Shown here one piece after another: positions 7,852-17,046 of a stretch of DNA of 26,622 nt. A model generated the notes under the pieces. The model did not search any database, was not told the DNA's origin, and saw only the letters and a list, made by a program, of their open reading frames with translations. Origin of the DNA: DATAEG01 sp051001975 (GTDB lineage: Bacteria > Actinomycetota > Actinomycetes > Mycobacteriales > Jatrophihabitantaceae); assembly GCA_051001975.1 (NCBI GenBank), contig JBPCMU010000073.1, positions 1 through 26,622 of the forward strand, read 5' to 3'. Position 1 is the first letter of the stretch. Each line of letters begins with the position of its first letter. Made by a program: the position numbers and the translations under genes.

Positions 7852-8382
7852 TCAGGCGGACCAGTCGACGGGTGTTGTGGTTCCGGTCTCCCAGTCCTGC
7901 CGCAGTAATGCGTACCCAACCGAGTCGAGGAGGTGCCCGTCGGCGTTAGGCCAGGCTGAGCGGTAGTAGGACTCCTTCACCCAACCGGAGCGGACGAACA
8001 GTCGGCGCATCGCGGTGTTATCGACCCGGGTATTGCCTTCGAACCGCTGTAGATGCGGGTGCTCACCGAACAGCCAGTCGTCCACCGCGGGGAGCAACGC
8101 CGAGCCGAAGCCGCGGCCGCGGGCATCGGTGGCCAGACGCAGGTCCAGCATGGCTGTCGGGTCGCCGAGGTCGGACAGCACCGCGATCCCGGCGTCGACA
8201 TCGTCGACGCGCAGCCACAGTGATCGCGTGTCGGAGCCGTGGAACGAACCGGCCGCGACCGTATCGGACACCTGGCCTTCGGTCCACCGCGACCGGACAT
8301 GGAACGGCCATTCGTTCGCGGTCAGGAAGGCGATCAGTGCGCCGGTGTCGTCAGGAGAGAACTCAGTCAGCTGGACGGTCAC
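7852..8382 (-). CDS. GNAT-family N-acetyltransferase
   Basis: 176 residues from GTG 8382. The GNAT fold is recognised by the strand and acetyl-CoA loop LDLRLATDARGRGFGSALLP (R/Q-x-x-G-x-G), followed by a helix and the NTRVDNTAMRRLFVRSGWVKE segment typical of acetyltransferases acting on small molecules or protein N-termini. The substrate cannot be told. GTG 8382 is chosen because TAGCGT stands exactly 7 nt upstream on the minus strand. The longer frame to 8493 would overlap the preceding EF-G-like gene and add an Arg/Pro-rich stretch typical of a non-coding frame. It lies 40 bp downstream of the EF-G-like gene on the same strand. Confidence 0.85.
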   Translation of the reverse strand: MTVQLTEFSPDDTGALIAFLTANEWPFHVRSRWTEGQVSDTVAAGSFHGSDTRSLWLRVDDVDAGIAVLSDLGDPTAMLDLRLATDARGRGFGSALLPAVDDWLFGEHPHLQRFEGNTRVDNTAMRRLFVRSGWVKESYYRSAWPNADGHLLDSVGYALLRQDWETGTTTPVDWSA

Positions 8383-8389
8383 GGATCCG

Positions 8390-8395
8390 ACGCTA
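8390..8395 (-). promoter_or_regulatory. -10 element for the GNAT gene, leaderless spacing
   Basis: On the minus strand TAGCGT is followed by 7 nt and GTG 8382. It sits in the 40-bp gap after the EF-G-like gene, so the GNAT gene may have its own promoter. The start choice partly depends on this element, so the two are not independent. Confidence 0.4.
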
Positions 8396-8422
8396 ACCGG
8401 ACCCGCAACCGAATGACTACGG

Positions 8423-10630
8423 TCAATGTGCGACGACAGCGCCGTCGCGAACCGTCTGGGTGGCCGAGGGCGGCACCACCTCGTGTCGCGCAAAGGAACG
8501 GCTGAAGCGCCCGGTGCCGGAGGTGAGCGCGCGCAGCGTCACCGCGTAGCGGGTGAGCTCCGCCTCGGGCACTTCGGCGTGTACGACGGTGCGTTCGTTG
8601 CCGGGCGTGCAGTTGGCCACTGGCTCGGTACCGGTCACCCGGCCTCGCCGGGACGGCAGATCCGAGAGCACCGCCCCGACGTGCGGATCCGGGACGTCCA
8701 CCAGGAGCGATGCGATCGGTTCGAGCAGTGAGATGTCACCGGCTTGCGCAGCGTCGCGCACCGCCAGCGAGCCGGCGGTCTGGAAGGCCGCGTCGGATGA
8801 GTCGACGCTGTGTGCCTTGCCGTCGAGCAAGGTGATGTGCACGTCGGTGACGGGGCACCCGGCGGCTCCGTCGACGCCGTGCTCGAGCTGATGCCGGGCA
8901 CCTTTCTCGACCGAGCCGACGTACTGCGCCGGGACGGAACCGCCGACCACCCTCGATTCGAACGTGATGCCGGAACCGCGTGGCGATGGAGTGATCTCGA
9001 CGTCGCAGACGGCGAACTGGCCGTGTCCGCCGGACTGCTTGACGTGCCGGCCGTGCCCACGGGCGACGGCGGTGAACGTGCTGTGCAGGGCCACTCGCAC
9101 GGGTTCGGTATCGAGTGATGCGCTGGCCCGCAGTCTCTCCAGGACGGCATCGGAATGCGATTCACCGAGGCACCAGATCACCAACTGCCCGGTGGCGGTG
9201 TCGCGTTCCACCCGAACGACCGGATCGGTCGCCACCAGTCGCTCCAGCGCTCGGGCCAGCGCGTCGTCGTCGTTGCGGCTCGCGGCGCGGATCGCCACCG
9301 GCAGCAGCGCCTCGGGCATCTCCCACGGCGCGATCAACAGTGGTTCGGCCTTTGCGGAGATGGTGTCCGAGGTCTCCGCGGTGCCGAGGCGGGGAATCGC
9401 GACGATGTCGCCGGCCACCGCCCGCTCGATCGGACGCAACGTGGCGCCCAGCGGCGAGTACAAGTGCCCGACTCGCTCGTCTGCGTCGTGATCGGGATGG
9501 CCGCGATCCGCGCCGCCGTGGCCGCAGACGTGGATCGCCGTGTCGGTGGTGATCGTCCCGGCGAACAACCGGACCACTGATACCCGGCCGGCATATGGGT
9601 CGACGGTGGTGCGCACCACCTCGCCAACCAGGGCACTACCTGCGTCGCAGGTGATCGACTCGACGGGTGTCCCGTCGAGTGTCGTGATCGCAGGCAGGTC
9701 GTGTTCCAGTGGCGACGGGAATGCGCTGGCGAGCACCTCGATCAACTCGGCCAGGCCGAGTGCGGCGGGGGAGCAGACCGGGATGACCGGGTGAAAGGTG
9801 CCGCGGGCGACCGCCGTCTCCAGATCGTCGATCAGGATTTCGAGCGCGAGCTCCTCTCCGGCGACGTAGCGGTCCAGCAGCGATTCATCTTCGCTCTCGG
9901 CGATGATCGCCTCGATGAGCTCGGCCCGGGCCTGCTCGAACTCTGGGTTGTCTGCGACATCATCGGACGCCTCCTCTGCTCGCGGTGGATAGCCGCCCGA
10001 GTAGTCCAGCCGTTGCCTAGACAGCAGTCCGATCAGCGCGCTCGGCGGCACGCCGGCCGGGCCGTCTTCGGGGAGGTACAGCGGCAGCACGGCCTGACCG
10101 CCGGTCGCGCCGAACGCGTCCTGGCAGGTGGCCAGCGTCCCGGCGTAGGAGGCGTGCAGCCCGTCCAGTCGCGAGATGACCACCGCGCGCGGCAGGCCGA
10201 GTTGCGCGCACTCCTCCCACAACGCGAGCGTGGTCGGGTCGACTCCTTCACCCGCTGCTATGACGAACAATGCGGCGTCGGCGGCACGCAGGCCGGCGCG
10301 CAACTCGCCGACGAAATCGGGTGAACCGGGAGTGTCCAGCAGGTTGACCGTCACGCCGTCCGTGGTCATCGGGCAGATCGCCAGGGAAACCGACCGCTGC
10401 TGGGCGATCTCGATGGGATCGGTGTCACTGACCGTCGTCCCGTCGCTGATCGTGCCCGGCCTGGCGATGGTCTCGGTCACAGCCAACAACGCCTCGACCA
10501 GCGTTGTCTTGCCCGATCCCGCATGTCCAACGAGCGCCACATTGCGGATCTTCTCCGGCCGGTCGGCGGACTCGATCACTCCGCCCGGCCCACCCGGACC
10601 CGAAGTCCGCCCCGACGGTTTGCCAGACAT
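8423..10630 (-). CDS. Elongation factor G-like translational GTPase (FusA2/EF-G2 type)
   Basis: 735 residues. The full EF-G architecture is recognisable: G domain (about 28-300), domain II, then III, IV and V to the C-terminus. P-loop GHAGSGKT is at 35-42 and DTPGSPDF at 99-106. Two GTPase motifs differ from true EF-G. The catalytic His of DTPGH is Ser103, and the guanine-specificity motif NKxD reads SRLD (153-156). Both changes suit the actinobacterial paralog group typified by M. tuberculosis Rv0120c (FusA2), whose role is not clear. It is therefore unlikely to be the housekeeping translocase. ATG 10630 has an ideal AGGAGG site. The longer frame to 10720 is rejected. It is divergent from pgsA with a 107-bp gap. 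Confidence 0.9.
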   Translation of the reverse strand: MSGKPSGRTSGPGGPGGVIESADRPEKIRNVALVGHAGSGKTTLVEALLAVTETIARPGTISDGTTVSDTDPIEIAQQRSVSLAICPMTTDGVTVNLLDTPGSPDFVGELRAGLRAADAALFVIAAGEGVDPTTLALWEECAQLGLPRAVVISRLDGLHASYAGTLATCQDAFGATGGQAVLPLYLPEDGPAGVPPSALIGLLSRQRLDYSGGYPPRAEEASDDVADNPEFEQARAELIEAIIAESEDESLLDRYVAGEELALEILIDDLETAVARGTFHPVIPVCSPAALGLAELIEVLASAFPSPLEHDLPAITTLDGTPVESITCDAGSALVGEVVRTTVDPYAGRVSVVRLFAGTITTDTAIHVCGHGGADRGHPDHDADERVGHLYSPLGATLRPIERAVAGDIVAIPRLGTAETSDTISAKAEPLLIAPWEMPEALLPVAIRAASRNDDDALARALERLVATDPVVRVERDTATGQLVIWCLGESHSDAVLERLRASASLDTEPVRVALHSTFTAVARGHGRHVKQSGGHGQFAVCDVEITPSPRGSGITFESRVVGGSVPAQYVGSVEKGARHQLEHGVDGAAGCPVTDVHITLLDGKAHSVDSSDAAFQTAGSLAVRDAAQAGDISLLEPIASLLVDVPDPHVGAVLSDLPSRRGRVTGTEPVANCTPGNERTVVHAEVPEAELTRYAVTLRALTSGTGRFSRSFARHEVVPPSATQTVRDGAVVAH

Positions 10631-10730
10631 GCGACCTCCTCTGCCCGGCGGACGGCCACCAAGGGCAGTCTTCGCATTCGACACCCTCCTCAGGCCGCCG
10701 ACAAGCCCCAGCGCCTCCAATGGTCCCGGC

Positions 10731-10736
10731 TATCGT
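10731..10736 (+). promoter_or_regulatory. Candidate -10 for the pgsA-patA-pimA operon
   Basis: TATCGT ends 7 nt before GTG 10744, an in-frame start two codons into the pgsA ORF called from ATG 10738. If this promoter is real, the true start is GTG 10744 and the mRNA is leaderless. No ribosome-binding site is visible before ATG 10738, which supports this reading. Confidence 0.35.
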
Positions 10737-10737
10737 G

Positions 10738-11361
10738 ATGTCCGTGCTCAACATCCACGCCCGTGCGCGGGTCTCGAAGGCGTTGGAACCATTGGGTTCT
10801 GGCCTGGCCCGACGTGGCGTCACCGCCGACGCCATCACCGTCCTAGGCACGGTGGGGGCGACCGCATCGGCGTTGGTGTTCTTCACCCGCGGGGCATGGT
10901 TCACCGGAACGGTGCTGATCACCGTCTTCGTGTTGCTCGACATCGTGGACGGAGCGGTGGCCCGCGCGGCCGGGAAGACGTCCAAGTTCGGCGCATTGCT
11001 CGACTCGTCGGGCGATCGGGTCGCGGACGCGGCAGTGTTCGGGTCACTGGCCTGGTACTTCGCCCGGCACGACCACCCCGCGTTGCTGGCAGCGTCCCTG
11101 TTGTGTCTGGTGCTCGGATCGCTGACCTCCTACATCCGTGCTCGCGCTGAGGGCCTCGGCCTCACAGCCACCGTCGGCATCGCCGAGCGCGCTGAGAGGT
11201 TGATCATCGTGCTGGCCGGCACCGGCCTGTCCGGCGAACACCTGCGGGTGCCGTACGTGCAGGCCATCGCGTTGTGGGTTCTGGTCGGCGCGTCCGCGAT
11301 CACCGTCGGTCAGCGCCTCGTCACCGTCCACCGGCAGGACCGCCGGGTCACTACGCCGTGA
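10738..11361 (+). CDS. pgsA: Phosphatidylinositol phosphate synthase / CDP-alcohol phosphatidyltransferase
   Basis: 207 residues from ATG 10738, or 205 if GTG 10744 is used. It is a membrane enzyme joining CDP-diacylglycerol to an inositol (phosphate) head group. The CDP-alcohol phosphotransferase motif D-x2-D-G-x2-A-R-x8-G-x3-D-x3-D is perfect: D68, D71, G72, A75, R76, G85, D89, D93. Several hydrophobic helices follow. Its place directly before patA and pimA identifies it as the actinobacterial PgsA1-type phosphatidylinositol phosphate synthase and not phosphatidylglycerophosphate synthase. That assignment is by context. It ends in a GTGA overlap with patA. Confidence 0.93.
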   Translation: MSVLNIHARARVSKALEPLGSGLARRGVTADAITVLGTVGATASALVFFTRGAWFTGTVLITVFVLLDIVDGAVARAAGKTSKFGALLDSSGDRVADAAVFGSLAWYFARHDHPALLAASLLCLVLGSLTSYIRARAEGLGLTATVGIAERAERLIIVLAGTGLSGEHLRVPYVQAIALWVLVGASAITVGQRLVTVHRQDRRVTTP

Positions 11362-12257
11362 GCAGGACGTCCGCGGTGCGGGACCGGGCCGTCGACCTCG
11401 GTTACGCCGCCGGATGGCGGCTGGTGCGAGCATTGCCGGAGTCGGTTGCCACCGCTGCGTTCCGACGAGGCGCGGACACCGGATTCAGGCGCAACGGCCG
11501 CGGCACCTCGCAGTTGCGTCGGAACCTGCGCCGGGTCGTCGGCCCGATGATGCCGGAGGCCGAACTCGACGAGTTGGTGCGAGCCGGTCTGCGTTCGTAC
11601 TCCCGCTACTGGAAGGAGACGTTCCGGCTCCCGTCGATGAACCCGCGGCAGATCGTCGACCGGTTCCAGCTGGGTGGCACCGACCTTCTCGACGCCTCGA
11701 TGGACGCCGGCAACGGCGTCGTCCTGGTCTTGCCGCACATGGGCAACTGGGACGTGGCCGGGCTCTGGCTGGTGGCTCACGGCGTGCCCTTCACCACCGT
11801 CGCCGAACGGCTGAAACCGGAGACGCTGTTCGACAGGTTCGTCGCCTTCCGCGAGAGTCTCGGTATGGAGATCGTGCCGCTGACCGGTGGATCCCGGCCA
11901 GCCGCCGACGTGCTCACCGAGCGGCTACGAGCCGGCGGCTGCATTTGCCTGGTCGGAGAGCGGGATCTGTCCAGTCGCGGCGTCGAGGTGCAGTTCTTCG
12001 GCGAGACCGCGCGCATGCCCGTGGGCCCGGCGCTGCTGGCCGCGCGCACCGGCGCTGCCCTTCACCCGGTAGGTCTCTGGAACTGCGGCCCGGACTGGGC
12101 CGGTCGGGTCGGCCCGGCCATCACGTTCCCGCCGGGACGTCTCGCCGAACGATCGCGGGCCGGCACTCAACAGGTCGCCGACGGCTTGGCCGCCGAGATC
12201 GCCGACCACCCCGCCGACTGGCACATGCTGCAACGCCTCTGGCTCGCTGACCTGTGA
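11358..12257 (+). CDS. patA: PatA, phosphatidylinositol mannoside acyltransferase
   Basis: 299 residues, of the lauroyl/myristoyl (HtrB/LpxL-like) acyltransferase family. It transfers an acyl chain from acyl-CoA to the mannose of phosphatidyl-myo-inositol mannosides on the inner face of the membrane. The catalytic HX4D motif is HMGNWD (His127, Asp132). Downstream blocks LVGERDLSSRGVEVQFFGE and MPVGPALLAARTGAALHPVG are typical of the family. Start GTG 11358 overlaps the pgsA stop, and the stop overlaps the pimA start (both GTGA), so the three PIM genes form a tightly coupled operon. Confidence 0.95.
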   Translation: MSRTSAVRDRAVDLGYAAGWRLVRALPESVATAAFRRGADTGFRRNGRGTSQLRRNLRRVVGPMMPEAELDELVRAGLRSYSRYWKETFRLPSMNPRQIVDRFQLGGTDLLDASMDAGNGVVLVLPHMGNWDVAGLWLVAHGVPFTTVAERLKPETLFDRFVAFRESLGMEIVPLTGGSRPAADVLTERLRAGGCICLVGERDLSSRGVEVQFFGETARMPVGPALLAARTGAALHPVGLWNCGPDWAGRVGPAITFPPGRLAERSRAGTQQVADGLAAEIADHPADWHMLQRLWLADL

Positions 12258-13423
12258 GGATCGGCCTTGTTTGTCCGTACAACTGGGACATTCCTGGTGG
12301 AGTGCAGTTCCACGTGCGCGATCTGGCCGAGACCTTCCTGGCGATGGGCCACCAGGTGTCGGTGCTGGCCCCCGGCGACGAGGACTCGCGGTTCCTGCCG
12401 CCATATGTCGTCGCTGCCGGGAAGACGTTCCCGGTTCCGTACAACGGGTCGGTCGCCCGATTGCAGTTCGGGTTGGTCTCGGCGGCCCGGGTGCGCCGCT
12501 GGCTCCGGGATGGCGACTTCGACGTGGTGCACGTGCACGAACCGGCGCCCCCCAGCCTGTCACTGCTCACCTGCATGATCTACGACGGCCCGCTGGTCGG
12601 CACCTTCCACTCGGCGACGACCCGCTCCCGGATCCTGGCGATGTCGGAAACGGTGTTGCAGCCCTTCCTGGAGAAGCTTTCCGGGCGGATCGCAGTGAGC
12701 CCGGCCGCCCGCAAGATGATTGTCGAGCACCTGGGTGGCGATGCCGTGGTCATCCCCAACGGTGTCTCGGTCGCGCACTTCGCCGATGCCTCGCCGCTGC
12801 CGGGCTACCCCCGTGAGGGCGGCACGATCGGCTTCATCGGTCGGTTCGACGAGTCCCGCAAGGGGATGGGCATTCTGATCGCGGCGCTGGACCTGATCGC
12901 CCCGGACCGACCGGACCTGCGGTTGCTGGTAGCCGGCCGTGGCGACGAGGCGGAGTTCCGCGCCAAGCTGCCACGGTCGCTGGCCGATCGGGTCGAGTTG
13001 CTGGGCCAGGTGAGCGAGGCGGACAAGGCCAGGTTGCTGCGCAGCGTGGACGTCTACTGCGCGCCCAACATCGGCGGCGAGAGCTTCGGCATCATCCTGC
13101 TCGAGGCGATGGCCGCCCGAACGCCCATCGTGGCCAGCGATCTCGATGCGTTCCGGCGAGTCGTCGACGCCCCGGACGGACAGCGGGCCGGCGTGCTGTT
13201 CGAGACCGGCTCGGCGCGCGGCTTGGCCGAGGCGCTGGAGCGGGTGTTGGACGACTCGGCGCTGCGCACCCAGCTGTCCGAAATCTCGGCCGAGACGGTG
13301 CTGCCCTACGACTGGCCAGTGGTCGCGAAGCAGGTCCTGATGGTCTACGAGCTCGCCAGCGAGCATCGACCACCTACGTCGTGGCGCAGCGAGCCGGACC
13401 GTCCGGAGCGGCGGTGGCGATAG
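12254..13423 (+). CDS. pimA: PimA, phosphatidyl-myo-inositol mannosyltransferase
   Basis: 389 residues, GT4-family GT-B glycosyltransferase. It adds the first mannose from GDP-mannose to phosphatidyl-myo-inositol at the cytoplasmic membrane. The N-terminus RIGLVCPYNWDIPGGVQFHV carries the GGV loop characteristic of PimA. The C-terminal domain shows GFIGRFDESRKGM and the EX7E motif GGESFGIILLEAM (Glu276, Glu284). A basic, Arg-rich tail follows. Start GTG 12254 overlaps patA by four bases. A small hairpin lies just after the stop. Confidence 0.96.
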   Translation: MRIGLVCPYNWDIPGGVQFHVRDLAETFLAMGHQVSVLAPGDEDSRFLPPYVVAAGKTFPVPYNGSVARLQFGLVSAARVRRWLRDGDFDVVHVHEPAPPSLSLLTCMIYDGPLVGTFHSATTRSRILAMSETVLQPFLEKLSGRIAVSPAARKMIVEHLGGDAVVIPNGVSVAHFADASPLPGYPREGGTIGFIGRFDESRKGMGILIAALDLIAPDRPDLRLLVAGRGDEAEFRAKLPRSLADRVELLGQVSEADKARLLRSVDVYCAPNIGGESFGIILLEAMAARTPIVASDLDAFRRVVDAPDGQRAGVLFETGSARGLAEALERVLDDSALRTQLSEISAETVLPYDWPVVAKQVLMVYELASEHRPPTSWRSEPDRPERRWR

Positions 13424-13427
13424 CACC

Positions 13428-13446
13428 CCGGCGGACGTCACGCCGG
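13428..13446 (+). terminator. Small hairpin after pimA
   Basis: CCGGCG and CGCCGG (13428-13433 and 13441-13446) form a 6-bp GC stem with a 7-nt loop, beginning 5 bases after the pimA stop. There is no T-run. It may attenuate readthrough into the next gene, which has its own candidate promoter. Confidence 0.35.
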
Positions 13447-13500
13447 AGCAAGGCGGGCCGCTCCGAGCGTTGTGGTTGGTAGAGCCTTTCGGCGAGGCAG

Positions 13501-13506
13501 TAGGTT
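13501..13506 (+). promoter_or_regulatory. Candidate -10 for the LemA-like gene, leaderless spacing
   Basis: TAGGTT ends 8 nt before ATG 13515. TTGGTA at 13476-13481 is a possible -35 with a long 19-bp spacer. No ribosome site is visible before ATG 13515. Confidence 0.4.
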
Positions 13507-13514
13507 GAGCGCCG

Positions 13515-14036
13515 ATGCTCTCCGTCGGTTGGACCGTGCTGGCCGTCGTGCTAGCCGTCCTCATCACGGCGTGGATCACCTTCACCGCCACCCGGCTGGA
13601 CCGGCTGCACGCCCGCGTCGACGCCGCACAAGCGTCCCTCGAGGCCCAATTGGTCCGACGCGCGGCAGCGGTACAGCACGTCGCGGATTCATCGGCTGGG
13701 CACCTGGATCCGGCGGTCACGGCTCGCCTCGGTGCCGCGGCGCGGGCCTCACTGGAGTCCGACGAGGCGTCGAAGGAAGCGGCCGAGAATCAGGTCGGCC
13801 GCGTCGTCGACGAGCTGGTCGACCTGGCGCCGTCGCTACCGCAACCGGCGGTCGACGCGCTGCCCGAAGTGGCCGAGTCGGCCACCCGGGTCGCCATCGC
13901 GCGACGGTTCTACAACGACGCAGTCCGCGACACGCGGACACTCCGGGGTCGCCGGATGCCGCGCTTGCTGCACCTGGCAGGGCATCGTGAGAGTCCGCAG
14001 TTCTTCGACATCGACGATTCGACGCGCTGGCCCTGA
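13515..14036 (+). CDS. LemA-like single-pass membrane protein
   Basis: 173 residues. One N-terminal transmembrane segment (about 5-24) is followed by a helical domain. LDRLHARVDAAQASLEAQLVRRAAAVQHV and RRFYNDAVRD resemble the start and end of the LemA domain, including the usual closing pattern of a short basic segment and a final FF-x-D (here QFFDIDD). The fold assignment is from motif resemblance only and the function is unknown. It follows pimA, where M. tuberculosis has the membrane protein Rv2609c. An equivalent role at the membrane is conceivable but unproven. Confidence 0.7.
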   Translation: MLSVGWTVLAVVLAVLITAWITFTATRLDRLHARVDAAQASLEAQLVRRAAAVQHVADSSAGHLDPAVTARLGAAARASLESDEASKEAAENQVGRVVDELVDLAPSLPQPAVDALPEVAESATRVAIARRFYNDAVRDTRTLRGRRMPRLLHLAGHRESPQFFDIDDSTRWP

Positions 14037-14069
14037 TCGGTCCGGCATTTGAGGAAGGCATCCCTGCTT

Positions 14070-15137
14070 ATGCGGTATCGCAACCCGGCACTCGTCCTGA
14101 CCAGCAAGCCGATCGCGGTATTGGCTATCGCCATGCTGGTACTGACGATGCTCACGAGCTGCAGCCACAAGAAGAAGGCCACGTCGAAGTCGTCCTCAAC
14201 GTCGTCGAGCGCCAGCACGACGCCGACCACCACAGCGCCGGCAACGCCGAAACCGAGGCCCGTCAATCCGCTGACCGGGATCGGGGCACCGCCCACCACA
14301 CCGGTGATCGCGGTGAAGGTCGACGACACTCCGCCGGGACGCCCGCAGGTGGGTATTGACAAGGCGGACGTGGTCTACATCGAGGAAGCCGAAGGCGGTC
14401 TGACCCGATTGGCGGCTGTGTTCGGCACCAACAAGCCGGTAGTCGGCTACGTCCGCAGCACCCGACCCAGTGACCCTGATCTGCTGCTGCAGTACGGCAA
14501 GATCACCGAGGCAGCGTCCGGCGGCGGCCACGACGCGCTGCCGCTGCTCGACAAGTCAGGCATCAAGGGTTGGATCATGGACCGCGGCGCCGCCTACTAC
14601 TCACGGGTGAGCCGCTACCAGTCCGATTACATCAACGTGGTGCTGGATTTGTCGAAAGTGGCGAAGAAGGCCAAGACGCCCGCGCCGCGCAGCATCGGCT
14701 GGACTTGGAACGCCTCGACCGCTGCCCTGCCGAAGACCAGCGGCCGGCGGATCATCACCAAGGTGGGCAGCCAGACCGTCGAGTTCCGTTACAACCCGGC
14801 GATGAAGAAGTACATCCGCTACATCGACGGTGTCGCGCAGAAGGCTGCCGACGGCAAGTACGTGGCGACGTCCAACGTGATCGTCCAGTCCTGCAAGGTG
14901 GTCCCGCACCCGCAGGACACCGACGTGAACGGCAACCCGTCGCAGTTCACCTACACGACCGGCAAGAACAAGGTGGTCGTGTTCCGCGACGGCCGACGCA
15001 TCGACGGCACCTGGTCGCGACCCACGCTGAACAGCGGCACCACGCTGACCGACGCAAGCGGCAAGGCGATCGCCCTGGCACCGGGCGGTGCGTGGGTGGC
15101 GCTGGCGCGGATCGGCACCAAGGTCTCGTCCTCGTAA
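14070..15137 (+). CDS. DUF3048 (YerB-like) lipoprotein
   Basis: 355 residues. The N-terminal signal (IAVLAIAMLVLTMLTSC) ends in lipobox LTSC, followed by a Lys/Ser/Thr-rich linker. The remainder matches DUF3048: NPLTGIGAPPTTPVIAVKVD, then RPQVGIDKADVVYIEEAEGG and a SGGGHDALPLL block, with a C-terminal half containing VIVQSCKVVPHP and DGRRIDGTWSRP. The family is extracytoplasmic and without an established function. ATG 14070 is preferred, with GAGGAAGG 11 nt upstream. A TTG start at 14049 is possible but overlaps that ribosome site. Confidence 0.85.
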   Translation: MRYRNPALVLTSKPIAVLAIAMLVLTMLTSCSHKKKATSKSSSTSSSASTTPTTTAPATPKPRPVNPLTGIGAPPTTPVIAVKVDDTPPGRPQVGIDKADVVYIEEAEGGLTRLAAVFGTNKPVVGYVRSTRPSDPDLLLQYGKITEAASGGGHDALPLLDKSGIKGWIMDRGAAYYSRVSRYQSDYINVVLDLSKVAKKAKTPAPRSIGWTWNASTAALPKTSGRRIITKVGSQTVEFRYNPAMKKYIRYIDGVAQKAADGKYVATSNVIVQSCKVVPHPQDTDVNGNPSQFTYTTGKNKVVVFRDGRRIDGTWSRPTLNSGTTLTDASGKAIALAPGGAWVALARIGTKVSSS

Positions 15138-15214
15138 TCGGGTCCGGCTGACGGATCATCGGTACCAGGCCATCCGGCCGGGTTCGGCCAGTTCGAAGCA
15201 CCTCCCGCCGGTCG

Positions 15215-15220
15215 TAGAAT
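15215..15220 (+). promoter_or_regulatory. -10 element for pdxS, leaderless spacing
   Basis: TAGAAT ends 7 nt before ATG 15228. TTCGAA at 15192-15197 is a weak -35 candidate with a 17-bp spacer. The upstream in-frame ATG 15219 lies inside this hexamer, which argues that ATG 15228 is the true start. Confidence 0.55.
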
Positions 15221-15227
15221 GGGCCAC

Positions 15228-16175
<948 letters not shown>

Positions 16176-16301
16176 GGCGTTCTGACCGCGCTGTGGGAAT
16201 CGGCGCGTTCTGCGGCTGAGACGTGCCGACCTGCCGCCCATCGCCGCGATCGCGTCGGTAGCTCTTCCCGCCGCGCGTGAGCGTCCTGGTAGAACCACAC
16301 T

Positions 16302-16994
16302 GTGGCGACGGGCAGGCGGAAGTGGTGGCGGCGGCAGACGGCGCCGGATACCACCGCACCCTCGACCGTGACTGCGACCACCCCGGTCGTCGCACCCGAC
16401 GAAGTGCCGGCGAGCCGGCCGGATCCCGACGCCGATCGCCGCTGGCTGCACCGGTACGTCCGGGTACAGGTCAGGGCCGGACTCTTCGACCTGGCTGCGC
16501 TGCGCGAGCTCACTCTCGCTGCGGCAGCGAGCCGGTTCACCGACGCCGATCTCGCCGACGAGAACGCCCGCGAGGCATTGTCGGCCGAGTTGGACGACTG
16601 GCTCGGCGACGCGGACAGCTGGGTCGGCCGGACCGACCCGGAGCGCCTCGACGCGGCGTTGGCGGTGTTGGCCGACCACGGTGTACTGATGGTTCAGGCA
16701 GCCGGCGACGAGGCAGAGCTGGCGACGACCCGGCGCTTGCGCGGCGGCAGCCGCGGGACCGTCGGATACGTGCTTGCCGGCGTCGCCCGGGCGATGCGCG
16801 AGGAAGTCCTTCCGCTCTGGCTTGTCGGCCCGGACGGCAGCCCGGCCGTGCGCGGCGACGCGCTTAACAGCCTCGTGCAGGATGCGCTGGCCGCCGAGGG
16901 CCTGCTCGCCGGGGGCGGCGCACAGCCCGGCGAACTCCTCGTGCCGATGAGCTGGCGGCGCCGCCCGCCGCGTAACCTGGCTCCCGATTCCTGA
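16302..16994 (+). CDS. Unrecognised protein, possibly DUF6891-like
   Basis: 230 residues, soluble. After a basic, Thr/Pro-rich N-terminus (about 1-45), a helical region begins RWLHRYVRVQVRAGLFDLAAL and includes a conserved-looking DPERLDAALAVLADHGVLMVQ. The pattern (a helix with VRAGF/LFD, then L-x-x-A-F/L-x-x-L-x-x-x-G-I/V) faintly recalls DUF6891, but I could not confirm this. No catalytic motif or membrane segment is seen. Start GTG 16302 has TAGAAC 6 nt upstream, a near match to the leaderless -10 pattern, and no ribosome site. The 126 bp after pdxS hold nothing else that I recognise. A long open frame on the opposite strand is judged a shadow. Confidence 0.55.
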   Translation: MATGRRKWWRRQTAPDTTAPSTVTATTPVVAPDEVPASRPDPDADRRWLHRYVRVQVRAGLFDLAALRELTLAAAASRFTDADLADENAREALSAELDDWLGDADSWVGRTDPERLDAALAVLADHGVLMVQAAGDEAELATTRRLRGGSRGTVGYVLAGVARAMREEVLPLWLVGPDGSPAVRGDALNSLVQDALAAEGLLAGGGAQPGELLVPMSWRRRPPRNLAPDS

Positions 16995-17046
16995 CCGGTC
17001 CGCCTCCTTCGGCGTGCGCCGGCCCACCGACATTGAGGATGCATTG

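Noticed and set aside
7897..7908. CTGCCGCAGTAA inside the GNAT gene as a third copy of the nearby repeat
   Set aside because: Only 12 bases match and the flanks do not. It encodes ordinary GNAT sequence (LLRQ), so coincidence cannot be excluded.
10631..10720. N-terminal extension of the EF-G-like protein to 10720
   Set aside because: ATG 10630 has an ideal AGGAGG site. The extension is non-conserved and Gly/Arg-rich, and would reach into the pgsA promoter.
12560..13720. 386-codon minus-strand frame opposite pimA
   Set aside because: It is antisense to a well-supported pimA, shows no domain and has low-complexity Arg/Ala/Gln content.
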